64,000 nucleotides of DNA, taken from Podospora comata. Its lineage: Eukaryota > Ascomycota > Sordariomycetes > Sordariales > Podosporaceae. Every line of letters starts with the position of its first letter. Position 1 is the first letter of the stretch. The DNA lies in the NCBI GenBank assembly GCA_017354895.1, contig CP071495.1:2215001-2279000 (forward strand), written 5' to 3'. The notes beneath the pieces are model-generated. The model was not told the origin of the DNA. It searched no databases and saw only the letters and a program-made list of their open reading frames with translations. Shown one piece after another: positions 44,819-55,657 of this stretch. The position numbers were made by a program, and so were the translations under genes.

Positions 44819-46548
44819 CTACTCGGGACATTGGTCGGCCGGAACCGTAGTATAAAATCCAGCCGCTCTCGAGTAGATCATGGGCCCAAGCCCGGCATCT
44901 GGATCCTCAGAGGAACCCTCATCACGGGCACCATCCTGGAACCGCCTAGGTTGGTCAGCAGTCTTGAAGGACTGGTCGTGGGCCCGCTTCGAGCCAGCGT
45001 ACTGCGTTGTCATGATGTGGTCAACGGGGCCGGCAGCCGGCGCCGGGAAGTTGGGACGAGCGGCCTGAAGCGCCGTCGGACTCGGCAACGGGAGCTGGCT
45101 GGCGCCGGGAAGCGTGCTGGTTTGGGGTCCGTCGACCTGGATGGGCGGCAGGGACGGCATCTTGGGCGGCGGCATGCGGTGCGAGTTGTGCTGCGGGAGA
45201 GCTGGAACCAAGGGAGGGAGGGTGACGTGGCCAGAAGATGACCTGAAGCCCTGTGGTTGCGCGCTGTCGCGACGAGGAGCCGAGTTGAGAGGCGCATACG
45301 ACGACTGCGAGGGCGTTCGCTCGCGTTGTCTGTACGAAGGGGGCGGTGGTGGAGGAGCAGCCTGGTACGAAGTCTGCGATGAGTACGGCGCCGCCTGGCT
45401 TGGTGGGTACACGGGTGAAGCGGGAACCGAGGGAGGTTGAGCAAAGTTTTGAGGTGGTGGCTGAGAAGGATATTGGCCGTTGGGGCCTCCGTTGAGGAAC
45501 TGAAGGTGCCCTCCCTGGGAGCCTGGCTGTCCAGGAAATTGCGAAGGGTAGTCGGCCATCGATGGGCGGCGCTGCGAGTCGGCAGGGTAGGGAGCCCGTT
45601 CCGCGCTTCCGCTCATCGATCGGTTGCGGTTCAAGTCAGGCCGAGCATCGGCCACGGGCGTCGCGGTTCTTCGAGAACGTCTTCGTGCATACTCGTCATC
45701 GCCATTGTCATAGTCACCAGCACCCTTTCCATCACGCCGTCTCATCCTAACATCGCGGCGAATGCGGACACGGCAGCCTTGCTCGGCAACCATGCGGCTG
45801 AGAGCGGTGCTTTCAGCCAAACCAGGGAACTTCTTGGCGCTGTAGACGACGAAGTCCTGCGACTTGGCCTCCATCCTGAAGTCAAAGGAGCCTCCCTGGG
45901 CCGGGCTGGAGCTCTGGCCGGAGCTCTGGCCCTCGGAGGCCGAGCTGTCGCTCTGCGGGTCCTTGTCCTTGTCCTCCTTGGTCTCCTCGTAGAGGCTGAA
46001 CGTCAGTCTATAACGGCCCTCGTGCCTGACAGACAGATCAGGGAACAAGAAATAGCCGGCTTCGGTAGGACGGTCCAGATAGGCCATTCCAGACACGGGC
46101 ATACCGGTCAAGACGGGCGGCGTGTTGGCTGCTGGGGTCTGAACGCGACCGTGGGCCATGACTCTGGCATGTTCGAGAGTGGCGTAGAGAAAGAAGTTGG
46201 CGTTGTACAGGAAAGTGATATCCTTATCCTGGGCCGCCTCCCAAGTATGGCCCTCATAGACGCGCAGCTCCACAACGGGAGGCGGGTCGACAGGACGACG
46301 GTCAGCCGATGCTATTGCCATGTTAGCAAACTGGCTGGTTCACATACAAGAACGATCAAGGAGCCACACTCACACTTTGGGCCTGAACCGCATGCTCTCG
46401 CGCGCTCGGGTTGCTGGATGACCTTCAAGCAGTACCACAGGGTGCGTCCTCCCTTGGTTGTGCGGCTAATGATATGCGGAGGATTTGGCTCAGCGACTTC
46501 CAGGGCCGGCATGCCGTGAGAGGCTGATGGAACAACTTGTGCGCCCAT
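44819..46548 (-). CDS. veA: Velvet-family regulator VeA (Ve-1)
   Basis: Light-dependent regulator that, with VelB and LaeA in other moulds, controls development and secondary metabolism. Exons 46548-46374 and 46311-44819 give 555 residues. The velvet domain starts at [13 protein letters not shown] and runs through [20 protein letters not shown] (across the junction), [14 protein letters not shown], and [20 protein letters not shown] to [20 protein letters not shown]. The SGMAYLDRP block favours VeA over VosA, VelB or VelC. A basic cluster [13 protein letters not shown] near the end of the domain may act in nuclear import. The rest is Pro/Gln/Ser-rich and disordered. Next to it lies about 3.9 kb of upstream sequence without a gene. 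Confidence 0.93.
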
Positions 46549-46822
46549 CGTGTCCGATCTCTCGTCCAAGTTCCTTTCCTTCAAAAATCCAACAAGACAC
46601 ACTTGTCGAGGCGACAAGCTAACAATATCAATCAAACAGACAGACCTCCCTCAAATGCCAAAAAAAAACTGTATAAGCGCACCGTATCAGCATCAACTCA
46701 TGCGCGTCGCCAGATGGCCAAAATTTCAAGAAAAAATGCGCGAGTGACTGGCTGCAGCTGTCAGTCCGATGCTCATCGTACCTTTGTGGCTCCAGCAACA
46801 GATAAACAAGACTCGAACGGTC

Positions 46823-46823
46823 G

Positions 46824-46862
<39 letters not shown>
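46823..46862. repeat. (AATC)n microsatellite
   Basis: About ten uninterrupted ATCA/AATC tetramers, some 280 bp upstream of the veA start. Confidence 0.9.
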
Positions 46863-46864
<2 letters not shown>

Positions 46865-49800
46865 CAGTTCGCAATCGATACCGAAATCCACACAAAAATC
46901 CCAATGCCGAATTGAATCAAATCAAACCGACAACCGCTTGCAGCATTAGATTCTGGGTGCGATGCGCCGATGGTGTGTTGCGAGAAAGCAGGAGTCGGGA
47001 GGGTGGTTGTTGAGTGGGCGAGATGGAGACGGAAGAAGGGGGTCGGCCAGAGGTTCCAGAAACCAGAGTGACGGTAAGCTGGAAAAGCACGGTCGGGTCC
47101 GATGTTTATTGGCCGGTCCACGACTGGTTCGTCTCAGCCAGAAAACAGACTGGTGCTGCCGCCGTCGGTCTAGAGAGTTGGCCGCGACGCTGGATCTCAA
47201 AGATGCTGTCGCTGTCGCTGTCGAGAGGGTGACAGGTTGACAGGTGACAGTCAAAAGTCAAACAGAGTGCAGGAAGGGGAAGACAGGCAAAGAGGAGAGA
47301 GCAGAGAAAAGAGGATCGGTTCGGCGGCCCTGGCCTGGAACGAAGGGGAGCGAGGCAGGGACAGGAAATGAAATGAGCGGGCGCAAATGTGACGGCTCGT
47401 GCATGGGAGGTTGCATCTGAAGTGGGTGCCGGTCTCTTCACACTGTGTGCTACCGCCCGTCTGGAGGGCTCCAGAGTTCAGCGAGTTTTCCCCAGCGGAG
47501 AGTCCTTCCCGACCCAGCGGGAGCGGGTGGCCAGGCCGCGGGGGGACACCGGGACTCGACACAGTGCGATGTGCATCATTCGAGACATGGGTTGGCCGCT
47601 CCCAAAGTTTCCCCTTTGGGTTTAATGCCGTGCTGCCGTTTCTCGGCCCCACGGACCACCTGCACCCGACCATCTGACCAATCCTTTTGGGGGTTGGTGA
47701 TCCAGGGTTCAGGTTCTGCCGCAGCTTTACACGTACAGGTGAGAAGCAACGGACATGATCTCCTCGAGTACCGCAAACGTTTCTTCTTTCCCAGATCTTG
47801 TCACTTTTTCCCGCAAGCCGGTAAGGTATCAATCAAGATTCAAAACGGGCCAAAACCGTGGATCAAAAACATGGTTGTGGTTCACGCCAACACCAACACT
47901 CGGTAAGGTAACGCCTGTCGCTGCCGCTGTCGCTGGGCGCTGTTACGGCTGCATTTCTCCTGCTGCTGCCGCCAGCCACAATTTCGCCAAAGGCGACCTC
48001 GGGCCCCATTGGCACGTTTTGGCCAGGTGCCGTCCCTCCCTCGTCCCTTGTTGGGAGTCAACCCGCCCGGTTTGGGGGTGCTGTTGATGCCGAAGAACGG
48101 CCGGAATTCTGAGATATCGGTATTCAGCCTGGGATTCGAGAATGAATTGAGTTTCCTTGTCTTCTTTCAAGCTTTCTTCTTCAGCGACCGGGCTGTGCCA
48201 TGCTGCAGGGAAACGTGGTGTGGAAAACAGGCCGGTTGCTAGCTCTTAGCTCGGAGATGCCAAGCCGCTATCCATCGTTAGCACCAGATGGCGTGCAAAG
48301 CACCTTTGAACGACCCATGCCAAGCATCGTCCGTTTTGATCTCCGCCTTGACCATCATCAGTCTGACAGTGACTGTGCCAGTCGCCGGGCAGTCACCAGT
48401 CCCACGGCAGAGGACACGTTGGACCGTGCGGGCCACCATCTTGTCGTCTTTGGGTCGTCCGCCATTGGTCAGTTGAAGTCTGAATGAGCGAGACAAGACA
48501 AAGACGAGAGAAGACAACGGAAGAGAAGACAAGACAAGAAGAAACGGCTCTTCCCGTGTTGGAATGTGCAAAGTAAGAGAAAAGCATTGGAATGCTCTCC
48601 CATCAAACAAAGAAACACCAACATTCCCAGCCAACCTCAGTTCTGGGATCCCCGAGATTCAAACACTCGGGCCCAGCGTTTTGGCTTTGTCTCTTGCTGA
48701 CCCGCACACACCCGCTCCGCACTCAACCACCAGGCCGGTCCGCCGCCGTCTCCGCCTCTCTCCAGACCCCACGCCTCTCTCCAGTTTCTTTGGTCATCGT
48801 TTCGTGGCGTCGAGCCAACAAAGAATTGGACGGTTCCATGCCCATGCCCACGGTGCCTCTTTGACGTCTTACTCGTGCTTGTCAGCCTGTCGAGCCTGTA
48901 CAGTAGTCTGATCGCCGATGACGAAGTCAATGCCAGTCAGTGGTTGCCAGGCAGACAGACAGACAGACAGACAACTATAGTGGCATTGCATCGGCCCAAA
49001 GCAACCAACCTGCTTCCCCGCGCACCCGCATTGACAGCTTTTAGCTGATCCTTTCTCTGCCTGCAGGTACGTAGGTACTATATTGAGAGAGAGAGAGGGA
49101 GAGAGAGAGAGAGATGTAGTATGTGCCCCTCCACCACGTCTCTTTTCTCGCTACACTAGAAATAAAACGGAAGAAGATGCATCCATATTACCTCCTCATC
49201 CACTCCACACACCTGCGTACGCAACACACACTTTTTCCAACTCGGTGGTTCTTGGGAGAAGAGCTGCCTTGCTAAACCATGAAACTGGTAACCTCACAAC
49301 AATTGGATGGGCGTCCATGCTGAGCCACCGTCCGAGACCCGTCCACGCGGCCCGCAACTACCATTTTTATCTATCTCATTGTTGCCACACGGCTACCTTC
49401 TTATCACGCTTGTCTTTTCAATGGTCATAATTCAGCCTGATGTGTGCGTGGTCCATCGCCTATCAAGCTTGCCCATTTGACATGTGTAGGTACTTGTCTC
49501 GGGGCCGAAGTGATTAAGCCCGAGACTTTGGATTGCACTCGGCAGCCATAGAGGTTCTCATTTTTGGACCACTCCCTTACAGCAAACGCCCTTTTTCAGT
49601 CTATTCTCACCAAAAAACGGGCCGCTATCCCTGGTACCGGTTTTCTGGTCTTGACAGTTGTTGACGTCTGGTGCTTGTTCGTTCTCGTCATTGTATCCAT
49701 CTTTTGGGCATCCTCGAGTTCCACAAGGCTTACCACACCACAAAAAGGCACACACCAACTTATTAAACCCAACTCCCCACCTTTTGGGGTCGACCATGAG

Positions 49801-50137
49801 CTGCTGCTGTGTATCATTGGCAAGTCGGGACGTTCGGGTGGTCTTGTGTGTAAAACAGGTCGGGTCTGGGTCGGTGACACTTGTGAAGCGTGAGAAAGAA
49901 AAAAAGAAAAAAAAAGGCCGCACTGTTTGTGCTGCAAGTGCATTCACACGCCATCCACGGAGAGGTGAGGGTTGAGTGGTGAGGGGGAGGTAGGCTGACT
50001 GGAGGGCTGATGGGGGCCTGAATGAATGAGGCTTTACCTTTACGATAGGTAAACTAAGAGGTTATCCTCGTTTTTTGAGGATATGTTGCTGACTTGCTGG
50101 GTTACTGGTATGACCGTTACTTGGACTGAGCTCCTCA

Positions 50138-50165
50138 ACGATGGTCGATAGGCCTTTATTGTTAT
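50138..50165. repeat. Short copy of the ~21-bp dispersed repeat
   Basis: ACGATGGTCGATAGGCCTTTATTGTTATCC resembles the units at locus B (ATGGTCGAAGGCCTTTCC), about 250 bp upstream of the HET pseudogene. Confidence 0.4.
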
Positions 50166-50419
50166 CCTTCCGAGCCTTGAGCTTGCGTCGCAATTTCCAT
50201 CATCTTGTCCACAGCGAGGGTAGGCACGAGCGGCACAAATCCCCTCAGCACGTTGCTTCCTTCCCGCTGGAATCGATTGGCTCCTGCCTTCAACCCAATG
50301 GCGGGAAAGCTATTGTTAGGTGGAAGGCATACCTGAGACCGCCCCTTCCAGCTTGAATATACGTAGAGAATTTCACCATTCTGCAACCCATAATTTCAAC
50401 CGCGGCGAAACCATCACTC

Positions 50420-52995
50420 ATGGCTTCTGACATCTAGCAGTATCTGCCTCTTGCGGCGCCAGCCAGTATACGTCTTTTGTGCTTGCTCCCAGCCGAGGAG
50501 CCGACGTCTCCGATTCACTGCCGAGTCCTTGACTACAATCTCTCGATCCTGGCGGAACACACTTGTACGAAGCTCTGTCTTACGCCTGGGGGTAAGGGGG
50601 CGATAACCAGCACCACGTTGTCGTTGACGGGAAGGAGCTTGCTGTGACACCAAACCTCCATGCCGCCCTGCTGCGCCTTCGAAATGCACAGCTACAGCGT
50701 ATTCTCTGGATTGATGCCATCTGCATCAACCAGCGGGATATCCCCGAGAAAACGAAGCAAATTCAACTCATGGCCCAGATCTACAGCAAGGGGGCACGGG
50801 TTATAGTCGGGCTCGGTGAAGCAGAAGACGGTGGGGACAAAGTACTCGAGCAGCTCCGTCAGCTTTTGCATCCGATGATACAAAGGATGGTGATACACCC
50901 AACCGAGAGGTCCTTTCATTGCTTCGGCGGTCGTGGTTCAGGCGCATTTGGGTAGGTGAACAATGGACTCTTCGGGCATCATATCCAGGCACGTGTGTCA
51001 CTAACAGTTCTCTCTTACCAACAAATTAGATTCTGCAGGAGGTCGCGGCCGCACAAAGTATCATCATCAAATGCGGATCAGTTGAGATTGATGGCCATGC
51101 TTTCGCCGTCGCTCTCGACTCCAAGCTGCTGCCTCGCATCTGCCATACCTTGCCCCCATTGCACAGTCTTATACAGTCGTTGACGCACCTCATGAAAGGG
51201 GCAGCATTTCGTCAAAAAACCGTCGGTGAGGGCGCCTTTCCGCCACTCCAGGGCCGTCCCATCGGCGAGTTGGTGGATATGTATCACAACCGCGAAGCCA
51301 CCGTCCTTCATGACAAATTATTCGCGCTGTATGGGGATGGCAATTCAAAGCTTCACACCGGATTACGGTATTTCATGGGACGAGGTGTTGCGCCAACTCT
51401 CTCGACGCATACTGGGTAGTACTCAGCTGATCAGGACATGGAAAAATACAGAAATGGCCGTGATCAGGGGGAAAGGGGCTCTTTTGGGCAGGGTAGCGGA
51501 GGTGAACCAGGTCGCGCAGGGTGGGCGGCAAAACGTGGTCATTGACTACACGCTGGCCGATTATGGGTGGTCGCCTGAATGGCCTAGTGAGGCGACGTCC
51601 CTCCCGCCATCAGCAAACGCTGTCCGGCCGGGCGATATTGTGTGCAAGCTGAAGAATGCCGGGAGCCCGATGATCATTCGACCACACGTGGATTACTTCT
51701 CAGTTGTCATGATCACGGTTTCTCTTAAACGACCATTACTCAATGAGAAGCCGGCTGTTTGGATGACAAAGAGCTTTCTTCTTGTTTGGGACTGGACACA
51801 TGGCGCATCAGGCCCCGATGCCAAGTTCTACGTTCTGGTTGCGCGTCATGATCTTGATCACGGGCTCGATGACCGGTTGAGGAGGGGGTTTGACATGGCT
51901 TCCGTATTCCTGGAGAAGCCAGCAACACTGGCAAGACCCGTAGATTCTCCCAATCATGTGAAGATACAGGGGCTCCTTAGCGACGGGGTTAAGCTAGCTG
52001 AGAAAGAGTATGGGCGCAACGACCGGAAGACAGTGAACGTAAAGATCAGGACTGCTCTGTATGACTGGGACGTGAGGAAGTTGAGGGAGGTCAGAGCAAA
52101 GCTTCGAAGACTCATGGAAAAGAGGCTGCGCGTTGAAGGCCTCTACCCCAACCTGATGACGGACCTTGAAAGTTCGGCCAAGCTGTATAGGAGAGAACTT
52201 GAAGTGATTAAGGTGAAACACCAAAGGGGGGATCAGGAAAACCATCACGCTTGTTCGTTGGAGGAGGATGGTTTGGTACACCAAATCATGTTCTGCGAAT
52301 TGGTAAGGAGCCCAAAAAAGCACCAGAATTGCGTTTCACAATCTTTCGGCCCACGTATTCCGAATATCAACGATTTCCTTGAAGACTACCGAGCCATCCA
52401 AGGCCTCATGGACATCATACTCACGATAAAGGGTGACGGACTCGAAATAAAGATGCATTTGATGAATAGAGTGACGTGCTATCCTCTAGGGGGCGATATG
52501 ATGTGGTATATATACTCTTGTGGGTTAGAGACACGTTTTCCCGAGCCCGACAAAGCCTTGCTGCTTAGAGCAGCGGCGTGCGAAGGGCAAGGGGATCTCA
52601 TGTTGGAAGCAACCTCGGAAGGACACAATGCCGTAAGACTGAAACTTGGCGATCTGGAAGACCTGCTTCTGGCGGGTGCCAACAATAAAAATAGTGGGAG
52701 CACAGTCGTAGGAATGTTGCTCAGTCGTTTCGTGCTGGGCTGGAAGTTTATGGTCACAAAGGAAGTGGTGATATCAGCTGCTAGCAATGTCAAGCATGGG
52801 GAGCTAATATTACGGCAGCTTCTGGATCACGTTAATGTCGACACACTTGATGTTACTGGCGAGACCCTTAGAGCAGTGACCAAGATGGGGAAGCATGGGC
52901 AAGCTATTATGGATTTGCTTCTCGAGTTTGATAGTGAACTGGAAGAGCTCGAGAAAAGCAGGTGGCGGCTTTGGCTCGGACGGAGCCGGCAATGA
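50420..52995 (+). pseudogene. HET-domain (heterokaryon incompatibility) pseudogene
   Basis: HET-domain genes act in fungal self/non-self recognition and trigger cell death on fusion of unlike strains. HET motifs are present in pieces: YEALSYAWG, LWIDAICINQRDIPEKTKQI, RRSWFRRIW followed after a 78-bp intron (50952-51029) by LQEVAAA, and ELVDMYHNREATVLHDK. They lie in different frames. Breaks I see are an in-frame TAG at 50435-50437, a frame change at about 50540-50555, TAA at 50593-50595, a frame change at about 50860-50905 and another near 51330. From 51331 a frame of about 555 residues stays open to 52995. Its C-terminus carries two repeats of the type EVVISAASNVKHGELILRQL, as seen in sordariomycete HET proteins. 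I call it a non-functional relic. Confidence 0.85.
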
Positions 52996-53232
52996 CTGCC
53001 GAACACGGAAAGGCTTTCGCATGAGGAGTTTCCTGAAGTCTTGATGTGCATCGCTCTTTTTGGTCTGGGTACATGATGCACCGATACTGTGGGTCTCCTG
53101 GTAATCATTCTCCCTTTCTTCGTCCCTGACAGCAATTCTCACCGACGAGGGTACGCTGGAGCGGCCAGCTGGGAAGATGCAGGTTCTGATAAACTATTGT
53201 GTCCCCCAGAAGACGCGAATTGTATACTCTTA

Positions 53233-53531
53233 GAGAGAACCTTTACGGAGCCCCCTATTTGGCTTGCAGCACCCCCCTCCATACGTATTTATTTACCCTG
53301 CCTTTGATATAACAAAACGCCTTTAAATTATCTTTTAAGGCCCTTGAACTATATTTCAAGCCCTTTAGCTATCTTTTAAGGCCTTTTAATCATCTTTTAC
53401 GGCCTCTTAACTATCTTTTCACGTCTTTGGACTATCTTTTGAAGCTTATTAAATATCCTTTAACCCTTAATAATCATCCTTCAAAATGTAGTTAAATTCT
53501 GCAGCAAAGGGGGCTCCGTAAAGGTTCTCTC
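53233..53531. mobile_element. MITE-like element with perfect 24-bp inverted repeats
   Basis: The ends are exact inverted copies: GAGAGAACCTTTACGGAGCC followed by CCCT on the left (53233-53256), and its reverse complement on the right (53508-53531). The element is 299 bp, carries no transposase frame and is filled by a 21-bp tandem repeat array. A GC-richer left end precedes the AT-rich array. I see no clear target-site duplication: the flanks are CTTA on the left and AACA on the right. Size and structure fit a non-autonomous DNA transposon; the family is unknown. Confidence 0.8.
53300..53490. repeat. 21-bp tandem array inside the MITE-like element
   Basis: About nine head-to-tail units with exact 21-bp spacing over most of the array. 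Example units are AAGCCCTTTAGCTATCTTTT and AGGCCTTTTAATCATCTTTT. Consensus is roughly AGGCCTTTnAACTATCTTTT plus one base. It is the best-preserved member of the dispersed repeat family. Confidence 0.85.
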
Positions 53532-54077
53532 AACATGATACTCTTATCACCGTAGAATTACAAGCAGCGGAGCTCCATTGTGCTCCCGTCCCCCCCTCCC
53601 CCCCTCCCCCTCCTCTGGACAACTTACCTATGTAGCACAGGAGGACACACCCGAAGCATTTTTTCTTCTCCACCTTATGACACACACACCCGAACAACAC
53701 AAGAAACACAAGCCTACTCCGGCGCCGGAGACTCGGGCGTTCCACATGCACACTTACACAGAGAAGCTTGACGCGTACCAACTGAGCTCCCTACCCATCC
53801 CGGCTCCATGGGCAGCGGCACACAAACAACCCCTGTACACCCTATGAGAAAGAAAAAAAAACTCTGATATATTTCCCACCGGTCAGTCTTTGACGTGGTA
53901 CACCAAGCCATTCATGCCTGGGATTTTGTTTTGGTATATACGAACTCTACTCTTGTCTCACTTTGCTTCGTACCCTGCCCTCAGACCATATCACCCTATC
54001 ACCCTATCACCCTATCACACTATGTAACCCGCCCCGTCGGTATATGCTTTGCATATTTGTACAACGGTAAATGGCGT

Positions 54078-54079
<2 letters not shown>

Positions 54080-54110
<31 letters not shown>
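54080..54110. repeat. Poly(T) run of 31
   Basis: Uninterrupted T31. It could be the tail of an inserted reverse-transcribed sequence on the minus strand, or simple homopolymer growth. No retroelement frame is adjacent. Confidence 0.85.
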
Positions 54111-54111
<1 letters not shown>

Positions 54112-55657
54112 AGATGGTGGTGGTTTCCGGTGCTGGAGATGATGTTTCAGACAGAATACTTACATGCTGTGTCTACCCGAGTCTTGGGATCGGGAGGGTA
54201 TTCTATCGGCCTTACACTCTGGTTTGGAGAGAATGGACAGGTGCCTGCCCGGACAGGGGGGGGAAATTCCACGTGAGTGAACGCGGATGTTTTTCTGCCT
54301 TGCTGTTTCTTTCCCGGTCCGTCAACCGGGCAAATGTTTGTTTCATCTTTTCCATCTCGTCTATCTCTCCCCCCCCTGATGAGCCAGGCCTGTCCTTGTC
54401 TCCATGTGTCTCCCCCTGCCTGGTATCTGTGTTGTCTCTTTCTCCCTCTCTTCTATCAAACCCGGGCACTTTCCGCACGAGGGTTGATTTAGCTATTGCT
54501 TGTTTTTAACCCTTCAGTTATAGGTAATTTTCTTTTCTTTTTTTCCCATCATCGATAAAATCCCAAACTGAGCGATAACCCCCACAGTGCGAGAATATTT
54601 CTTTGTCTTCGCTACTCTACACCCTCCCACCCCCGACCCCCGGATATATTGTCTGGCGGGAAGTTGATCCTTTGTGCGATAATTCTATCCCTATATCCCC
54701 CCCCAAAGGAAGTCCCACCCGACACTGTGGCTCCTCATCGCCTTGACCTTTTCCCCCTCCCGTCCTTTGACACCCGATATCGTGGCATTTCACCTACCCC
54801 ATGCCCGCGGTTTCCATGGCGCGGAAGTGGCAAACAACTAACAAAGAAAATGACAAGTTCCGTGAGCCTCGAGACTGTTGGAAAGTGGGAGCATACTTGA
54901 AAAGGGTGGCGTGAGAGTGGCTTGAGGATAGGTGACGGGTTCGGTGGGATCTAGGGAGTGGCTTTTAGAGGAAGACAAAGAGTGATGGTTTGGGGGTGTC
55001 GTGTGGGGGATGGGAGGGGATCGTACTCGTTATAGGGGAAATAAATACGACGGAGAATGCTTGTGGTCGAGAGGGACATGTGGGATCGGTTATCTGCGAA
55101 TAGAAACTTTAGGTTTAGGTAGGGGCCCTAAGAGCCTCGAAAAGGTTCACGATTTACTGCTAGGGGTGAGATCTGGGACGGACGGTCTTCTTTCGGGGAT
55201 CTCATCTCGATCGTAGGGAGCAGATCGAGTATGTGAAAGATGACTGAGAAAAAAAGGGGAAGTAGAAAGAGCAATGGGTTGTTTTGTAGACGGTTAATAT
55301 GGACATGTGAAGTCGATATAAGGCCTTTACCATAGTACGTGGCGTATCACTAAACATAAACAATTTTGTGAATCTCATCTATTTCCTCCTGGCCCCCTTG
55401 AATAAACAACAGTAATCCTCGCCCAGTAAACAAACCCTCCTTCCATTTTCTTCGTTAAAAACCCGACCATCAAGCCTTATGTACAGAACAGAACTCAAGT
55501 ACGTAAATACATTTGTCAGGGCAAAAGAGCAAATTTACCCCCCCCCCTTAACCATCCTAATGCCGCATGTCATGAGAAAGAAACAATACGCTGAACCAAC
55601 AACCCCCCCATTCTAACCCCCTTCCCCTTCGAGAATCCTGTCCCTTAACAACAAAAA

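Larger units (their letters stand above)
46549..50419. other. Gene-poor region upstream of veA, 3.9 kb
   Basis: No conserved coding frame is found. Simple repeats include (AATC)n at about 46823-46862, (AGAC)n near 48952-48972 and (GA)n near 49085-49115. A degraded tRNA-like stretch lies near 49505-49575, and a short copy of the dispersed repeat near 50140-50165. Large veA promoters with long leaders would fit part of this region. Confidence 0.5.
52996..55657. other. Gene-poor region between the HET pseudogene and pcf11
   Basis: Contains the MITE-like element (53233-53531), a TCACCCTA octamer repeat near 53985-54015, a T31 run at 54080-54110 and pyrimidine-rich stretches. The last part is probably the pcf11 3' UTR. 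No conserved coding frame is found. Confidence 0.55.

Noticed and set aside
44819-46548. Assignment of the velvet gene to VosA, VelB or VelC
   Set aside because: The block [20 protein letters not shown] and the [10 protein letters not shown] start fit VeA. VosA and VelB have different sequences at these places.
48197-48240. 5S rRNA-like word GGTGTGGAAAACAG
   Set aside because: Only about 14 bases match the fungal 5S gene from memory. The sequence before and after does not continue the match and cannot form the 5S helices.
49505-49575. tRNA-Leu/Gln-like stretch GGCCGAAGTGATTAAG...GACTTTGGATTGC
   Set aside because: Box A is only approximate, the box B-like word GGTTCTCAT is wrong, and the stems do not close. 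At most a heavily decayed relic.
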